A DNA stretch of 41,169 nt, taken from NCBI RefSeq assembly GCF_016863635.1, contig NZ_BOPG01000093.1, positions 1-41,169 of the forward strand, written 5' to 3'. Shown in pieces: positions 16,197-23,494 of this stretch; position 1 is the stretch's first letter; the number at the start of each line of letters is the position of its first letter. The notes under the pieces were generated by a model. It was not told where the DNA came from, did not search any database, and saw only the letters and a program-made list of their open reading frames with translations. The stretch is from Virgisporangium aurantiacum (GTDB lineage Bacteria; Actinomycetota; Actinomycetes; Mycobacteriales; Micromonosporaceae). The position numbers and the translations under genes were made by a program.

Positions 16197-16946
16197 TTAT
16201 CGGATTCCCGTAGACCTGAGCCAATGTTCCAGTGCCGCGTTGAATGCGTCGGTCGCCTCGAGGTTGGGCATGTGTCCCGCGCCGTCCAGCACCACCAGGC
16301 GTCCGTTGCGGAGCATCTTCACGGTCGCCTCGGCCTCGTCGACCGGGGTGAACGCGTCTTCGGTGCCGACCACGACGAGCGCCGGAAGCTCCAGGGTGAG
16401 CAGGGTGGCCCCGTAGTCGCGCCGCTCGGCCCGGCCGCGCAGGGCCGCCGCCGCGCCGCGTGCCGGTGCGGCCGTCATCATCTCCAGCACGTACCGGGCG
16501 AGGTCGGGCCGCTGCGCGATGGTCGACGCGGCGAGCATGCCGGGCAGCAGGTCACGGGCGTAGCCGGCCATGCCGTTCGCGGTGATGTCGTCGGCGATGC
16601 GGCGGCGGTTGGCCCGTCCCTCGGCCGTCTCGGCGGCGGGTGACGTGTCGGCGAGCACCAGCGCGGCGACTCGCTCCGGGTACGTGTGGACCAGTTCCAT
16701 CGCGATCTGCCCGCCCATCGAGAGGCCGCAGACCACCGCGCGGTCGACCCCTTCCCGGTCGAGCAGGGCGACCAGGTCGGCGGCGAACTCCGGCAGCGTC
16801 ACGGTGCCCTCGGTCACCGGGCTGGCGCCGTAGCCGCGCAGGTCGGGGGCCAGCACCTGCCAGCCGTCGGCGGTGAACCGGTCGACCTGGGGCTGCCACA
16901 TCGACCGGTCGAACGGGTGGCCGTGGATGAAGAGAATCGTCGGCAT
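16197..16946 (-). CDS. Alpha/beta-hydrolase fold protein
   Basis: 249 residues. FIHGHPFDRSMWQPQ gives the oxyanion HG region, CGLSMGGQ at 73-80 the nucleophile elbow (Ser76), VGTEDAFTP the catalytic acid (Asp197), and GAGHMPNLE the catalytic His225. The triad is therefore complete. The family includes esterases, lactonases, haloperoxidase-like and C-C hydrolases (3-oxoadipate enol-lactonase type), and the substrate cannot be read from sequence. The start ATG 16946 follows AAAGGAGGT, and the longer upstream frame is not used. It is divergent from a MocR regulator whose candidate repeats cover its promoter, so a PLP- or amino-acid-related signal may control it. Confidence 0.9.
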   Translation of the reverse strand: MPTILFIHGHPFDRSMWQPQVDRFTADGWQVLAPDLRGYGASPVTEGTVTLPEFAADLVALLDREGVDRAVVCGLSMGGQIAMELVHTYPERVAALVLADTSPAAETAEGRANRRRIADDITANGMAGYARDLLPGMLAASTIAQRPDLARYVLEMMTAAPARGAAAALRGRAERRDYGATLLTLELPALVVVGTEDAFTPVDEAEATVKMLRNGRLVVLDGAGHMPNLEATDAFNAALEHWLRSTGIR

Positions 16947-16959
16947 CGGGTGACCTCCT

Positions 16960-17023
16960 TTGACAACCGACGCTAATCGGCGCAATATCTCGGTGCAATG
17001 ATTACTTTGATCTCGGTGCAATG
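16960..17023. promoter_or_regulatory. Divergent hydrolase/MocR promoters overlaid by direct repeats
   Basis: Plus strand: TTGACA (16960-16965), 17 nt, CAATAT (16983-16988) for the MocR gene. Minus strand: TTGCAC (complement of 16993-16998), 17 nt, TAGCGT (complement of 16970-16975) for the hydrolase. The repeat ATCTCGGTGCAATG occurs at 16987-17000 and 17010-17023, with a weaker CGGCGCAAT at 16978-16986. The repeats cover the hydrolase -35 and the MocR start region, as expected for a MocR-type direct-repeat operator. Confidence 0.6.
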
Positions 17024-18322
17024 GATTTCGTGACGCTTGCCGACGCGGTCGCCCGTCGGATCGTCGCCGGTGACCTGGCACCCGGCACCCGGCTGCCGAC
17101 CCATCGCGCGTTCGCGCGGCAGCACGGCGTCGCCGCGTCCACCGCCACGCGCGTCTACCAGGAGTTGACCCGGCGCGGGCTGATCGTGGGCGAGGTCGGC
17201 CGCGGCACGTTCGTGCGGGCGATGCGCCCGGCCACCGACCCCGTGCTCGCCGAGCCGACCGGCCTGCGCGTCGACCTGGAGCTGAACTTCCCCGTCCAGC
17301 CGGAGCAGCGGGCCCGGCTGGCCTCGTCGATGGCGACGTTCATCCGCGCGGGCGGCGCGGCGAACGCGCTCGGCGCCGGGCCTTCATCCGCTGTGGCCGA
17401 CCTGGCGACGCTGCTCGTGCGGCCCGGGTGGCGGCCCGACCGCGTGGTGCTCACGGGCAGCGGGCGCCAGGCGATCGCGGCCGCGCTGGCCACCTGCGCC
17501 CGGCCCGGCGACCGGCTGGGCGTCGAGCCGCTGACCTACCCGGTGGTGAAGGCGATCGCGGCCCGGCTCGGCCTCACGCTCGTCCCCCTGGACATGGACG
17601 ACGAGGGAATCGTTCCGGAGCGGCTGCGCGCCGTACACCGCCGGACGCCGCTCAAGGCGGTGTACCTGCAGCCGGACCTGCACAACCCGCTCGGCATCTC
17701 CGTTCCGCCCGACCGGCGCGCCGCCCTCGCCGGGGCACTCGACGCGTGCGGCGTGACCGTGATCGAGGACGCCGTCTACTCGTTCCTCACCGACGCGGCG
17801 GCGCCGCTCTGCGACCGGAGCCTGGTGGTCGACAGCCTGTCGAAGCGCGTCGCGCCGGGGCTGGCGGTGGGGCTGATCGGCTGTTCCGCGGCCATGGAGC
17901 GGCGGGTCGCGGCCGCCGTGCGGTCGGGCGCGTGGACGCCGTCGGCCTTCGCCGCGGAGGTCGGCGCGCACTGGGTGCGCGACGGCACGGTGGCGGCCAT
18001 CGTCGCCGAGAAGCGGGCCGACGCGGTGCGCCGGCACGAGCTCGTGCGTTCCGTGCTGGCCGGCTTCGACGTGATCGGTGACCCCCGCTCGTACCACTGC
18101 TGGTGGCGGCTGCCGGCCCGGTGGCGCGCCGAGACGTTCGTGGCCGCGGCCGCGCGGCACGGGATCGCCGTCACGCCGGGAGCGGCCTACGCGGTGCAGC
18201 CGAACAGCACGCCGAACGCGGTGCGGCTGGCGCTCTCGGCTCCCCCGCTCGACACCCTCACCGCGGCGCTGCACACCCTGCGGACGCTGGCCGAAGGCTC
18301 ACCCGACGACGAGTTCTCGTAG
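17021..18322 (+). CDS. MocR-family regulator (GntR winged helix plus aminotransferase-like domain)
   Basis: 433 residues. The GntR winged helix is at 1-67 (LADAVARRIVAGDLAPGTRLPTHRAFARQHGVAASTATRVYQELTR broken by typical turns). A fold-type I aminotransferase domain follows, with LQPDLHNPLG at 216-225, IEDAVYSFL at 248-256, and SLSK with the PLP-binding Lys275. MocR proteins use PLP, alone or with an amino-containing ligand, to switch transcription of nearby genes. The divergent alpha/beta hydrolase is the likely target, along with the gene itself. No ribosome site is seen before the ATG, which lies inside the second direct repeat. Its 3' end overlaps the convergent aminotransferase gene by 24 bp. 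Confidence 0.92.
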   Translation: MDFVTLADAVARRIVAGDLAPGTRLPTHRAFARQHGVAASTATRVYQELTRRGLIVGEVGRGTFVRAMRPATDPVLAEPTGLRVDLELNFPVQPEQRARLASSMATFIRAGGAANALGAGPSSAVADLATLLVRPGWRPDRVVLTGSGRQAIAAALATCARPGDRLGVEPLTYPVVKAIAARLGLTLVPLDMDDEGIVPERLRAVHRRTPLKAVYLQPDLHNPLGISVPPDRRAALAGALDACGVTVIEDAVYSFLTDAAAPLCDRSLVVDSLSKRVAPGLAVGLIGCSAAMERRVAAAVRSGAWTPSAFAAEVGAHWVRDGTVAAIVAEKRADAVRRHELVRSVLAGFDVIGDPRSYHCWWRLPARWRAETFVAAAARHGIAVTPGAAYAVQPNSTPNAVRLALSAPPLDTLTAALHTLRTLAEGSPDDEFS

Positions 18323-19492
18323 GCGCGTCAACCCGTCGACGAGTTGCTCGTCGCTCAACGCGTACGACAGCCGGACGTAGCCCGGTGTGCCGAACGCCTC
18401 TCCGGGCACGACCGCCACCCCCACCTCGGCCAGCGCGAGTTCGGCGAACTCCGCGCTGGTGGCCGGCCGCCGCCCACGGATGTCGGTGTGCAGCAACGCC
18501 TTCACCGACGGAAACGCGTAGAAGGCGCCGTGCGGTTCCGGACACTCGACCCCCGGAATCTCGTTGAGCATCCGCACCATCGTGCGCCGCCGCCGGTCGA
18601 ACGCCGCCCGCATCGCCTCGACGTCGGACAGGTCGCCCCGGAGCGCCGCGATCGTTGCGGCCTGCGCGACGTTGCACACGTTCGACGTCAGGTGCGACTG
18701 CAGGTTGGCGGCGCCCGTGATGACGTCGGCCGGCCCGACCATCCAGCCCACCCGCCACCCCGTCATCGCGTACGTCTTGGCCACACCGTTGACGATGACG
18801 ACCCGGTCGTCGAGTTCGGGAACCGCGGCGGCGATGCTGCGGACCGTCGCGTCGCCGTAGACCAGGTGCTCGTAGATCTCGTCGGTGACCACCCACAGCC
18901 CGTGCCCGGCCGCCCACCGCCCGATCGCCTCGACCTGATCCGGCGGGTACACGGCACCGGTGGGGTTCGACGGCGACGCGAACAGCAGCGCCTTCGTGCG
19001 CGGCGTGCGGGCCGCCTCCAGGTGTTCCACCGCGGCCAGATAGCCGGTGGTCTCGTCGGTGGGCACCGTGACCTGCACGCCACCGGCGAGCCCGATGGCC
19101 TCCGGATAGGTTGTCCAGTAAGGCGCCGGCACGATCACCTCGTCGCCCGGATCGAGCAGCGTGGCGAACGCCTGGTACACCGCCTGCTTCCCGCCGTTGG
19201 TGATGAGAACCCGCGACGCGTCGACGGCATACCCCGAGTCGCGCACCGTCTTCGCCGCGACGGCGTCGCGCAGTGCCGGCAACCCACCGACCGGGGTGTA
19301 CTTCTGCATGGGCAGTTCGCCGCAGGCCCGACGCGCCGCCTCGACGATGTGGTCGGGCGTCGGAAAGTCGGGCTCCCCCACCCCGAACCCGATGACGGAC
19401 GCACCGGCCGCCCGCATGGCGCGAGCCCTGGCATCAACGGCAAGCGTGGCCGACTCGGAGATCGCGGAAACCCGACGGGACAGACGTGACAT
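18299..19492 (-). CDS. aspC: Class I PLP-dependent aminotransferase (aspartate aminotransferase type)
   Basis: 397 residues, the usual length for the Igamma/Ib aspartate aminotransferases of bacteria. Landmarks are GFGVGEPDFPTP (36-47), ITNGGKQAVYQ, APYWTTYPE, SPSNPTGA (173-180), TDEIYEHLVYG (203-213), VNGVAKTYAMTGWRVGW with PLP Lys239, and the C-terminal substrate Arg in YVRLSYA. It probably moves amino groups between aspartate or prephenate and 2-oxoglutarate; the exact substrate is not fixed by sequence. The start ATG 19492 was preferred over a GTG 15 nt upstream, because that GTG lies in the GTGAGG ribosome site. An 8-bp inverted repeat at 19511-19528 lies just upstream. The symbol is tentative. 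Confidence 0.9.
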   Translation of the reverse strand: MSRLSRRVSAISESATLAVDARARAMRAAGASVIGFGVGEPDFPTPDHIVEAARRACGELPMQKYTPVGGLPALRDAVAAKTVRDSGYAVDASRVLITNGGKQAVYQAFATLLDPGDEVIVPAPYWTTYPEAIGLAGGVQVTVPTDETTGYLAAVEHLEAARTPRTKALLFASPSNPTGAVYPPDQVEAIGRWAAGHGLWVVTDEIYEHLVYGDATVRSIAAAVPELDDRVVIVNGVAKTYAMTGWRVGWMVGPADVITGAANLQSHLTSNVCNVAQAATIAALRGDLSDVEAMRAAFDRRRRTMVRMLNEIPGVECPEPHGAFYAFPSVKALLHTDIRGRRPATSAEFAELALAEVGVAVVPGEAFGTPGYVRLSYALSDEQLVDGLTRLRELVVG

Positions 19493-19510
19493 GCGGTTGA
19501 TCCTCACAGA

Positions 19511-19528
19511 GGCGCGCAGGTGCGCGCC
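19511..19528. repeat. Inverted repeat upstream of aminotransferase gene
   Basis: GGCGCGCA-GG-TGCGCGCC, 8-bp perfect arms. It lies directly before the aminotransferase ribosome site and could form a 5' UTR hairpin, serve as an operator, or be part of termination of the macrodomain transcript. Confidence 0.45.
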
Positions 19529-19542
19529 ACGGTTTCCCCTCG

Positions 19543-19579
19543 TGGCGAAGGCGGTGCGCCGAATCCACCGCCTTCGCCA
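19543..19579 (-). terminator. Strong terminator downstream of the macrodomain gene
   Basis: TGGCGAAGGCGGTG (19543-19556), a 9-nt loop, then CACCGCCTTCGCCA (19566-19579): 14 perfect base pairs. It starts 38 nt beyond the macrodomain stop codon in its direction of transcription and would isolate the downstream aminotransferase gene. Confidence 0.75.
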
Positions 19580-19583
19580 TCAC

Positions 19584-19622
19584 GTCGCGGGTCTGGTCTC
19601 AGCGTCGCGGGCTGGTCTCAGC
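19584..19622. repeat. Tandem duplication across the macrodomain stop codon
   Basis: A 20-nt unit at 19584-19603 is repeated at 19604-19622 with one base missing (GTCGCGGGTCTGG versus GTCGCGGGCTGG, both followed by TCTCAGC). The second copy contains the stop codon of the minus-strand macrodomain gene. Confidence 0.8.
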
Positions 19623-20304
19623 GGCGCGAGCCGGGCGGGGGTGTGATGCGCACGCGCTCGTCGTGCGGGCGACTGTCGATGTCACCGAGTTGTTCGCGGA
19701 GCGTAAGGCGCAGGTCGTTGTAGTCGCGGAAGTACGAGTCCTGGAACAGGGTGTAGCCGGTCCACATCAGGTTGGCGCACACGCGTGGGGGGACGCGACC
19801 GGTGGCGGCGCCCATGCCGACCAGGGCCACCGACCCGATGCTGCCCGGCTCCTTCTCGTTCTGGACGTGGATGGCCTGGAACGCGGCGGCACACGCCATG
19901 GCGACGTTGAGCGTCTCGCTGACGTCTTGCGCCTGCTGGACCATCGTGGGGGTCGAGATCAGGAAGCGGGGGTTGGTGGCGCCGGAGGGGACGCACACCG
20001 CGCTGCCGACCGGCATCGAGCCGCCGAACTGCGCCTTGATGGCGCGCTGCACCTTGAGCTGGATGCCGGCGCCGAGGTGTCGCTTGATGACCGCGTCGAC
20101 CCCGCCGTTCATGCTGCCCATCGAGTTGGTGGGGCTGACCCAGGCGTCGGCGTGCTGATCGACGAGTGACCCTTTGTGGATCTCGATGCCGGGCGTATCG
20201 GCGAACGCCGCCAGCCACGCCTCGACGACCTTGGGGTTGATGTCACGCAGGACCACCTTGAGCTGGGCCACCTTGCTCTGGGGCTGCGTGTGATCGACGG
20301 TCAT
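19618..20304 (-). CDS. Macrodomain protein paired with the UDG-ART gene
   Basis: 228 residues. After a short N-terminus (VVLRDINPKVVEAW) comes a macrodomain: ADAWVSPTNSMGSMNGGVDAVI at about 52-73 is the ADP-ribose site (Asn60, Gly67-Gly68, Asp70), PVGSAVCVPSGATNPRFLIS at 98-117 is the central strand pair, and LVGMGAATGRVPPR at 161-174 is the diphosphate-binding loop. It belongs to the subgroup with S-x-x-NSxG-x-xxGGVD rather than the commoner NAANxxLxxGGGVD. Macrodomains bind ADP-ribose, and some remove it from protein or DNA (DarG). The divergent neighbour carries an ADP-ribosyltransferase, so an eraser or antitoxin role is a fair inference. The start ATG 20304 has GGAG 5 nt upstream; the longer frame upstream is discarded. 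Both key Asn and Asp are present, so binding is likely; hydrolase activity is unknown. Confidence 0.85.
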   Translation of the reverse strand: MTVDHTQPQSKVAQLKVVLRDINPKVVEAWLAAFADTPGIEIHKGSLVDQHADAWVSPTNSMGSMNGGVDAVIKRHLGAGIQLKVQRAIKAQFGGSMPVGSAVCVPSGATNPRFLISTPTMVQQAQDVSETLNVAMACAAAFQAIHVQNEKEPGSIGSVALVGMGAATGRVPPRVCANLMWTGYTLFQDSYFRDYNDLRLTLREQLGDIDSRPHDERVRITPPPGSRR

Positions 20305-20343
20305 GCTCGCTCCAATGTGGACGACGGCTTCTCGAACGCCACG

Positions 20344-20393
20344 AACATAGCGGTCGGGTACGACAGTTTCCTGTCGCACCCGCCCTCTAATAT
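20344..20393. promoter_or_regulatory. Mirror-image divergent promoter of macrodomain and UDG-ART genes
   Basis: GGTCGGGTACGACAG (20352-20366), TTTC, CTGTCGCACCCGCCC (20371-20385): 15-bp arms, 13 matched. On the plus strand CTGTCGCAC is followed by 8 nt and TAATAT (20388-20393). On the minus strand CTGTCGTAC is followed by 8 nt and TATGTT (complement of 20344-20349). Neither -10 has a normal -35. The arrangement resembles the mycobacterial RecA-independent damage promoter TTGTCRGTG-N8-TANNNT: 5 of 9 positions match (TGTCG), with exact spacing. Confidence 0.65.
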
Positions 20394-20427
20394 CGCCACC
20401 GCAACCGCGACCTCGGGGAGGCCCATC

Positions 20428-22011
20428 ATGAGCGACACCACGCCCGATCCCAACGACCCGCTCGCACTCGGCGAACTGTTCACCGGCGGCGGCGAGCCGT
20501 GGCTGCCGCTACTGAAGCCGGTCATCGAGGCGCAGCCGGCCGCGCCCACGTTCATCGGCACGGGTCGCGGCCCGAAGGTGGTGCCCGTTCGGGAACTCAC
20601 CTTCCAGGCGTTGAAGCCGAACCCGCCGCACAAGTGGAAGGTCGTCGTCTTCGGCCAGAACCCTTATCCGCGGCCGGAAAGCGCCACCGGCATCGCGATG
20701 TTCGACAACACGTTCCACGACTGGGCCGACAGTCAGTTCGGTCGCGTCGTGTCGATCCGCTGCATCATCAAGGCGGCGGCGATGTGGAAGTACGGCATCC
20801 CGAAGAAGACACCGATCGCCGACATCCGCGCGCTGCTGAAGAAGCAAGACACCGTGCAGCCGCCGGAGTGGTTCCAGGCGATGCTCACCCAGGGCGTGCT
20901 GCTGCTCAACGCGTCGCTCACCGCCAGCAGCGACGGTGCGATGGCCACCGATCAGCACACCGCGTTCTGGCGGCCGGTGGTCGAGCGGCTCGTCGAGGAG
21001 ATTCTCAAGGCGAAGCAAGACGCCGCCGACGACGCCGATCGCGGCGTCGTGTTCGCGTGGTGGGGCGCGCATGCGCGCAACCTCAAGAATGTCGTGCTCC
21101 GGTTGCAGCGCAAGTACCCGTCGGTCGAGGTGCGCCACATCGACCACCCGAACCCGGCCGCGCAGGGCGACATCTTCTGCGACAACGAGCACTTCGCCAC
21201 CGTCAACATGGCGTTGCAGACGCTGGGGCAAGACGAGATCGACTGGTTGCCCAGCAAGGGCTGGAACGCCAACAGCACCTCGGGCGACGACGCCGACCGC
21301 ATGGGCGCGTTCATCACGTCCACGATGGAGCTGCACAAGCTCTACCTCGAACGGCTCGAAAGCGTCAAAGACGAGGGTCTCATCCTGCCGGCGATCACCG
21401 GCGTCTTCGACACCCCGCTCATGGACTTCCGGGAAGCCGTCGGCCCGGTGTCGAAGCTGCTCTCCGGGCTCGACTGGCACGTCGAGCAGTCGCACCGGTT
21501 CGGCCTCACCAGAGCGGCCACCGGCCTGTCGATCGACGAGGTGGCTGCGCTCTATCTGTACACGTGCGAGTCGGCGTTCTACCGCCAGATCAACGCCACC
21601 CTGCGGCATCCCGACCGCAGCCGCGTCGTCCCCTACCTGCCGTACCTGCGGCTGCTGTTCTCCGCCGTGTCGCGGCTGCCCGCACGCACCGAGCCGCTGT
21701 GGCGCGGTGTCCGGCTCGACCTGCGGTCCCAGTACCCGATGGGGCAAACGATCACGTGGTGGGGCGTGTCGTCGTGCACCTCGAAGCTCGGTGTCGCGCA
21801 GGCCTTCATGGGCGGCCGCGGCCGGCGCACGCTGTTCGAGGTCCTCCCCAAGCGTGCCGTCGGCATCCGCAACTTCTCGGCGTTCACCGGCGAGGAGGAG
21901 TTCATTCTCGCCCCCGGCACCCAGTTGACGGTCACCGGCGTCAAGTCCGAGCGGGGCGGCCTGTGCACGGTCAGCCTCACCGAACTCGAGGAGCAGACCC
22001 AGGTCGCCTAG
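20428..22011 (+). CDS. Uracil-DNA-glycosylase-like domain fused to ADP-ribosyltransferase (UDG-ART)
   Basis: 527 residues, no signal peptide. Residues 45-275 follow family-1 UDG in order: VVVFGQNPYPRPESATGIAM (72-91), WFQAMLTQGVLLLNASLTA (148-166; conserved Asn161), GVVFAWWGAHARNLK (206-220; the LLWGSHA strand) and HIDHPNPAAQGDIFCDNEHF (237-256; His240 in the HPSPLS position). The catalytic Asp of GQDPYH is Asn78 and the following His is Pro81. Residues about 275-415 are a helical connector. Residues 415-510 are an R-S-E-type ART: LWRGV (Arg426), GVSSCTS (448-452) and GEEEFILAPGTQLTV (ExE at 489/491). The ExE pattern is that of arginine- or nucleic-acid-modifying ARTs. It probably transfers ADP-ribose from NAD+, with the UDG part choosing DNA or a damaged base; that target is inference. 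The start ATG 20428 follows GGGGAGG. Confidence 0.87.
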   Translation: MSDTTPDPNDPLALGELFTGGGEPWLPLLKPVIEAQPAAPTFIGTGRGPKVVPVRELTFQALKPNPPHKWKVVVFGQNPYPRPESATGIAMFDNTFHDWADSQFGRVVSIRCIIKAAAMWKYGIPKKTPIADIRALLKKQDTVQPPEWFQAMLTQGVLLLNASLTASSDGAMATDQHTAFWRPVVERLVEEILKAKQDAADDADRGVVFAWWGAHARNLKNVVLRLQRKYPSVEVRHIDHPNPAAQGDIFCDNEHFATVNMALQTLGQDEIDWLPSKGWNANSTSGDDADRMGAFITSTMELHKLYLERLESVKDEGLILPAITGVFDTPLMDFREAVGPVSKLLSGLDWHVEQSHRFGLTRAATGLSIDEVAALYLYTCESAFYRQINATLRHPDRSRVVPYLPYLRLLFSAVSRLPARTEPLWRGVRLDLRSQYPMGQTITWWGVSSCTSKLGVAQAFMGGRGRRTLFEVLPKRAVGIRNFSAFTGEEEFILAPGTQLTVTGVKSERGGLCTVSLTELEEQTQVA

Positions 22012-22018
22012 GAGCGGG

Positions 22019-23461
22019 TCACCCCGAGTAGCTGGGCGCCCGGGCCACCTCGTACCCGTTGCGGCAGCGGCGTTTGGAGGCGTACATCGCCGTGTCGGCG
22101 CTGCGGGTCAGCGCCTGTGCGTCGGTCATTCCCGGGTCGGCTACGGCGATGCCGATGCTGCAGCCGACCCGCACCGGGTGGCCGTCGACAATGATGTCGC
22201 GGTCGATCTCGGCGATGATGCGTTCGGCCACCGTCACCGCCGCCGACACCGCGTCGGTGTGTCCGTCGATCCGGGTGAGCACCACGCCGAACTCGTCGCC
22301 GCCGAGCCGTCCGGCGATGTCGTGGCCCAGCGTGTTGTCGCGGATCGCCGCGCCGATGACGCTGAGCAGCCGGTCGCCCACCTGGTGCCCGTACGCGTCA
22401 TTGACCTGCTTGAAGCCGTCGAGGTCGACGAACAGCAGTCCGATCGCGTGGTCGCGGCCGGGCCGCGTCAGCGCCCGTTCCAGCCGCACCTTGAACGTCA
22501 CCGGGTTGACCAGGCCGGTCAGCGCGTCGTGCATCGCCGCGTGCGCCACCTTGTCCTGATCGGCGCGCCGCTGGGTGATGTCGCGGTGATGACCGACCAC
22601 GCCGCGCACGGCGGGATGGTCGAGCATGTTGCGGAGGATCAGCTCGTGCCAGCGCCAGGTGCCGTCCGCGTGCTGCACCCGGATCTCGATGCGGTGCCCG
22701 GAGCCGCTCCGGTCGGCCAGCACCCGCTCCCCCACCGCGGCGATCTCGGCGGCGCTGTCCGGATGGGTCAGCCGGAGGTACCGCCGGCCGAGCATCTCCC
22801 CGACGGTGTACCCGAGACTCTGCTCGACCGACGGGCTGATATACCGGATCACCGTGTCGGCGTCCGACACCGTGATGATCTCGGTGCCGTCCTGCACCAG
22901 GATGCGGAACCGCTCCTCGCTCTCCCGCAGCGCCCGTTCGCTCTCCTCCTGCTGTTGCTGGGTGAGACCCATGACCCGCGCGGTCGACGCCGCACCGATG
23001 GCGGCGAGCACGGTGACCAGGTGCCCCTGCGGCAACGGAAGGTAGGTGTCGAGCGCGCCCAGCACGACGAGCAGTTCGCCGATCACGATCGTGCCGAAGC
23101 TCGCCGCGACCGCGGGGCGCCAGGCGCGGGAGCCGGACAGCTTGAGGTGCAGCGACACCATGTTCAGGTGGGCGATGGCGCCGATCGCACCCCAGCCGAG
23201 GATGAAGACGAAGGCGGTGACGATCCCCATGTGGAACCACAGCCGAGGCGCCAGTCGCCGGCTGTAGTCACCGCCGGCGAGCCGGCGTTGCACGTCCGGC
23301 TGCTGGTAGACCATGCCGACGAGCAGCAACGGCAGGCCGAGCCAGAGCGCCTGCTCCTCGACGATCCCGGCGACGTGGAGCATGGCGACGACGGCCGCCA
23401 CCAGCACCGGTTCGAACCCGTGCCGCAGCAGCCGGAGCGTGCGACCTCGCCGTTCCGCCAT
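22019..23461 (-). CDS. Membrane-bound PAS-GGDEF diguanylate cyclase
   Basis: 480 residues. Five hydrophobic segments (about 17-35, 38-52, 75-97, 119-136 and 147-163) are followed by a short coiled coil (QQQQEESERALRESEERF), a PAS/PAC domain (183-300, ending VVGHHRDITQRR) and a GGDEF domain (305-475). RLGGDEFG at 385-392 is an intact active site, and FVDLDGFKQVND is the metal-binding strand. It should make c-di-GMP from GTP in response to a PAS or membrane signal. The usual RxxD inhibitory site before GGDEF reads LGHD, so product inhibition through that site is unlikely. No EAL domain follows. It ends 7 nt from the convergent UDG-ART gene. No strong ribosome site precedes the ATG. Confidence 0.92.
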   Translation of the reverse strand: MAERRGRTLRLLRHGFEPVLVAAVVAMLHVAGIVEEQALWLGLPLLLVGMVYQQPDVQRRLAGGDYSRRLAPRLWFHMGIVTAFVFILGWGAIGAIAHLNMVSLHLKLSGSRAWRPAVAASFGTIVIGELLVVLGALDTYLPLPQGHLVTVLAAIGAASTARVMGLTQQQQEESERALRESEERFRILVQDGTEIITVSDADTVIRYISPSVEQSLGYTVGEMLGRRYLRLTHPDSAAEIAAVGERVLADRSGSGHRIEIRVQHADGTWRWHELILRNMLDHPAVRGVVGHHRDITQRRADQDKVAHAAMHDALTGLVNPVTFKVRLERALTRPGRDHAIGLLFVDLDGFKQVNDAYGHQVGDRLLSVIGAAIRDNTLGHDIAGRLGGDEFGVVLTRIDGHTDAVSAAVTVAERIIAEIDRDIIVDGHPVRVGCSIGIAVADPGMTDAQALTRSADTAMYASKRRCRNGYEVARAPSYSG

Positions 23462-23494
23462 GGTGACCGTCCCATCGGCACGGCCACGGGGAAA

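Noticed and set aside
13386..19492. SARP regulator as sign of a biosynthetic gene cluster in the window
   Set aside because: No polyketide, peptide, terpene or other synthase genes are adjacent; the neighbours are generic enzymes and regulators.
19584..19622. Possible CRISPR or attachment site
   Set aside because: Only two copies, directly abutting, with no spacers and no integrase nearby; it is a simple tandem duplication.
20336..20349. Possible LexA box near the macrodomain promoter (two GAAC half-sites)
   Set aside because: The half-sites are in the same orientation, not the GAAC-N4-GTTC palindrome needed for LexA.
20176..20427. Upstream extension of the UDG-ART frame into the macrodomain gene
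   Set aside because: The extension overlaps the macrodomain coding sequence and divergent promoter; GGGGAGG and ATG 20428 give a better start.
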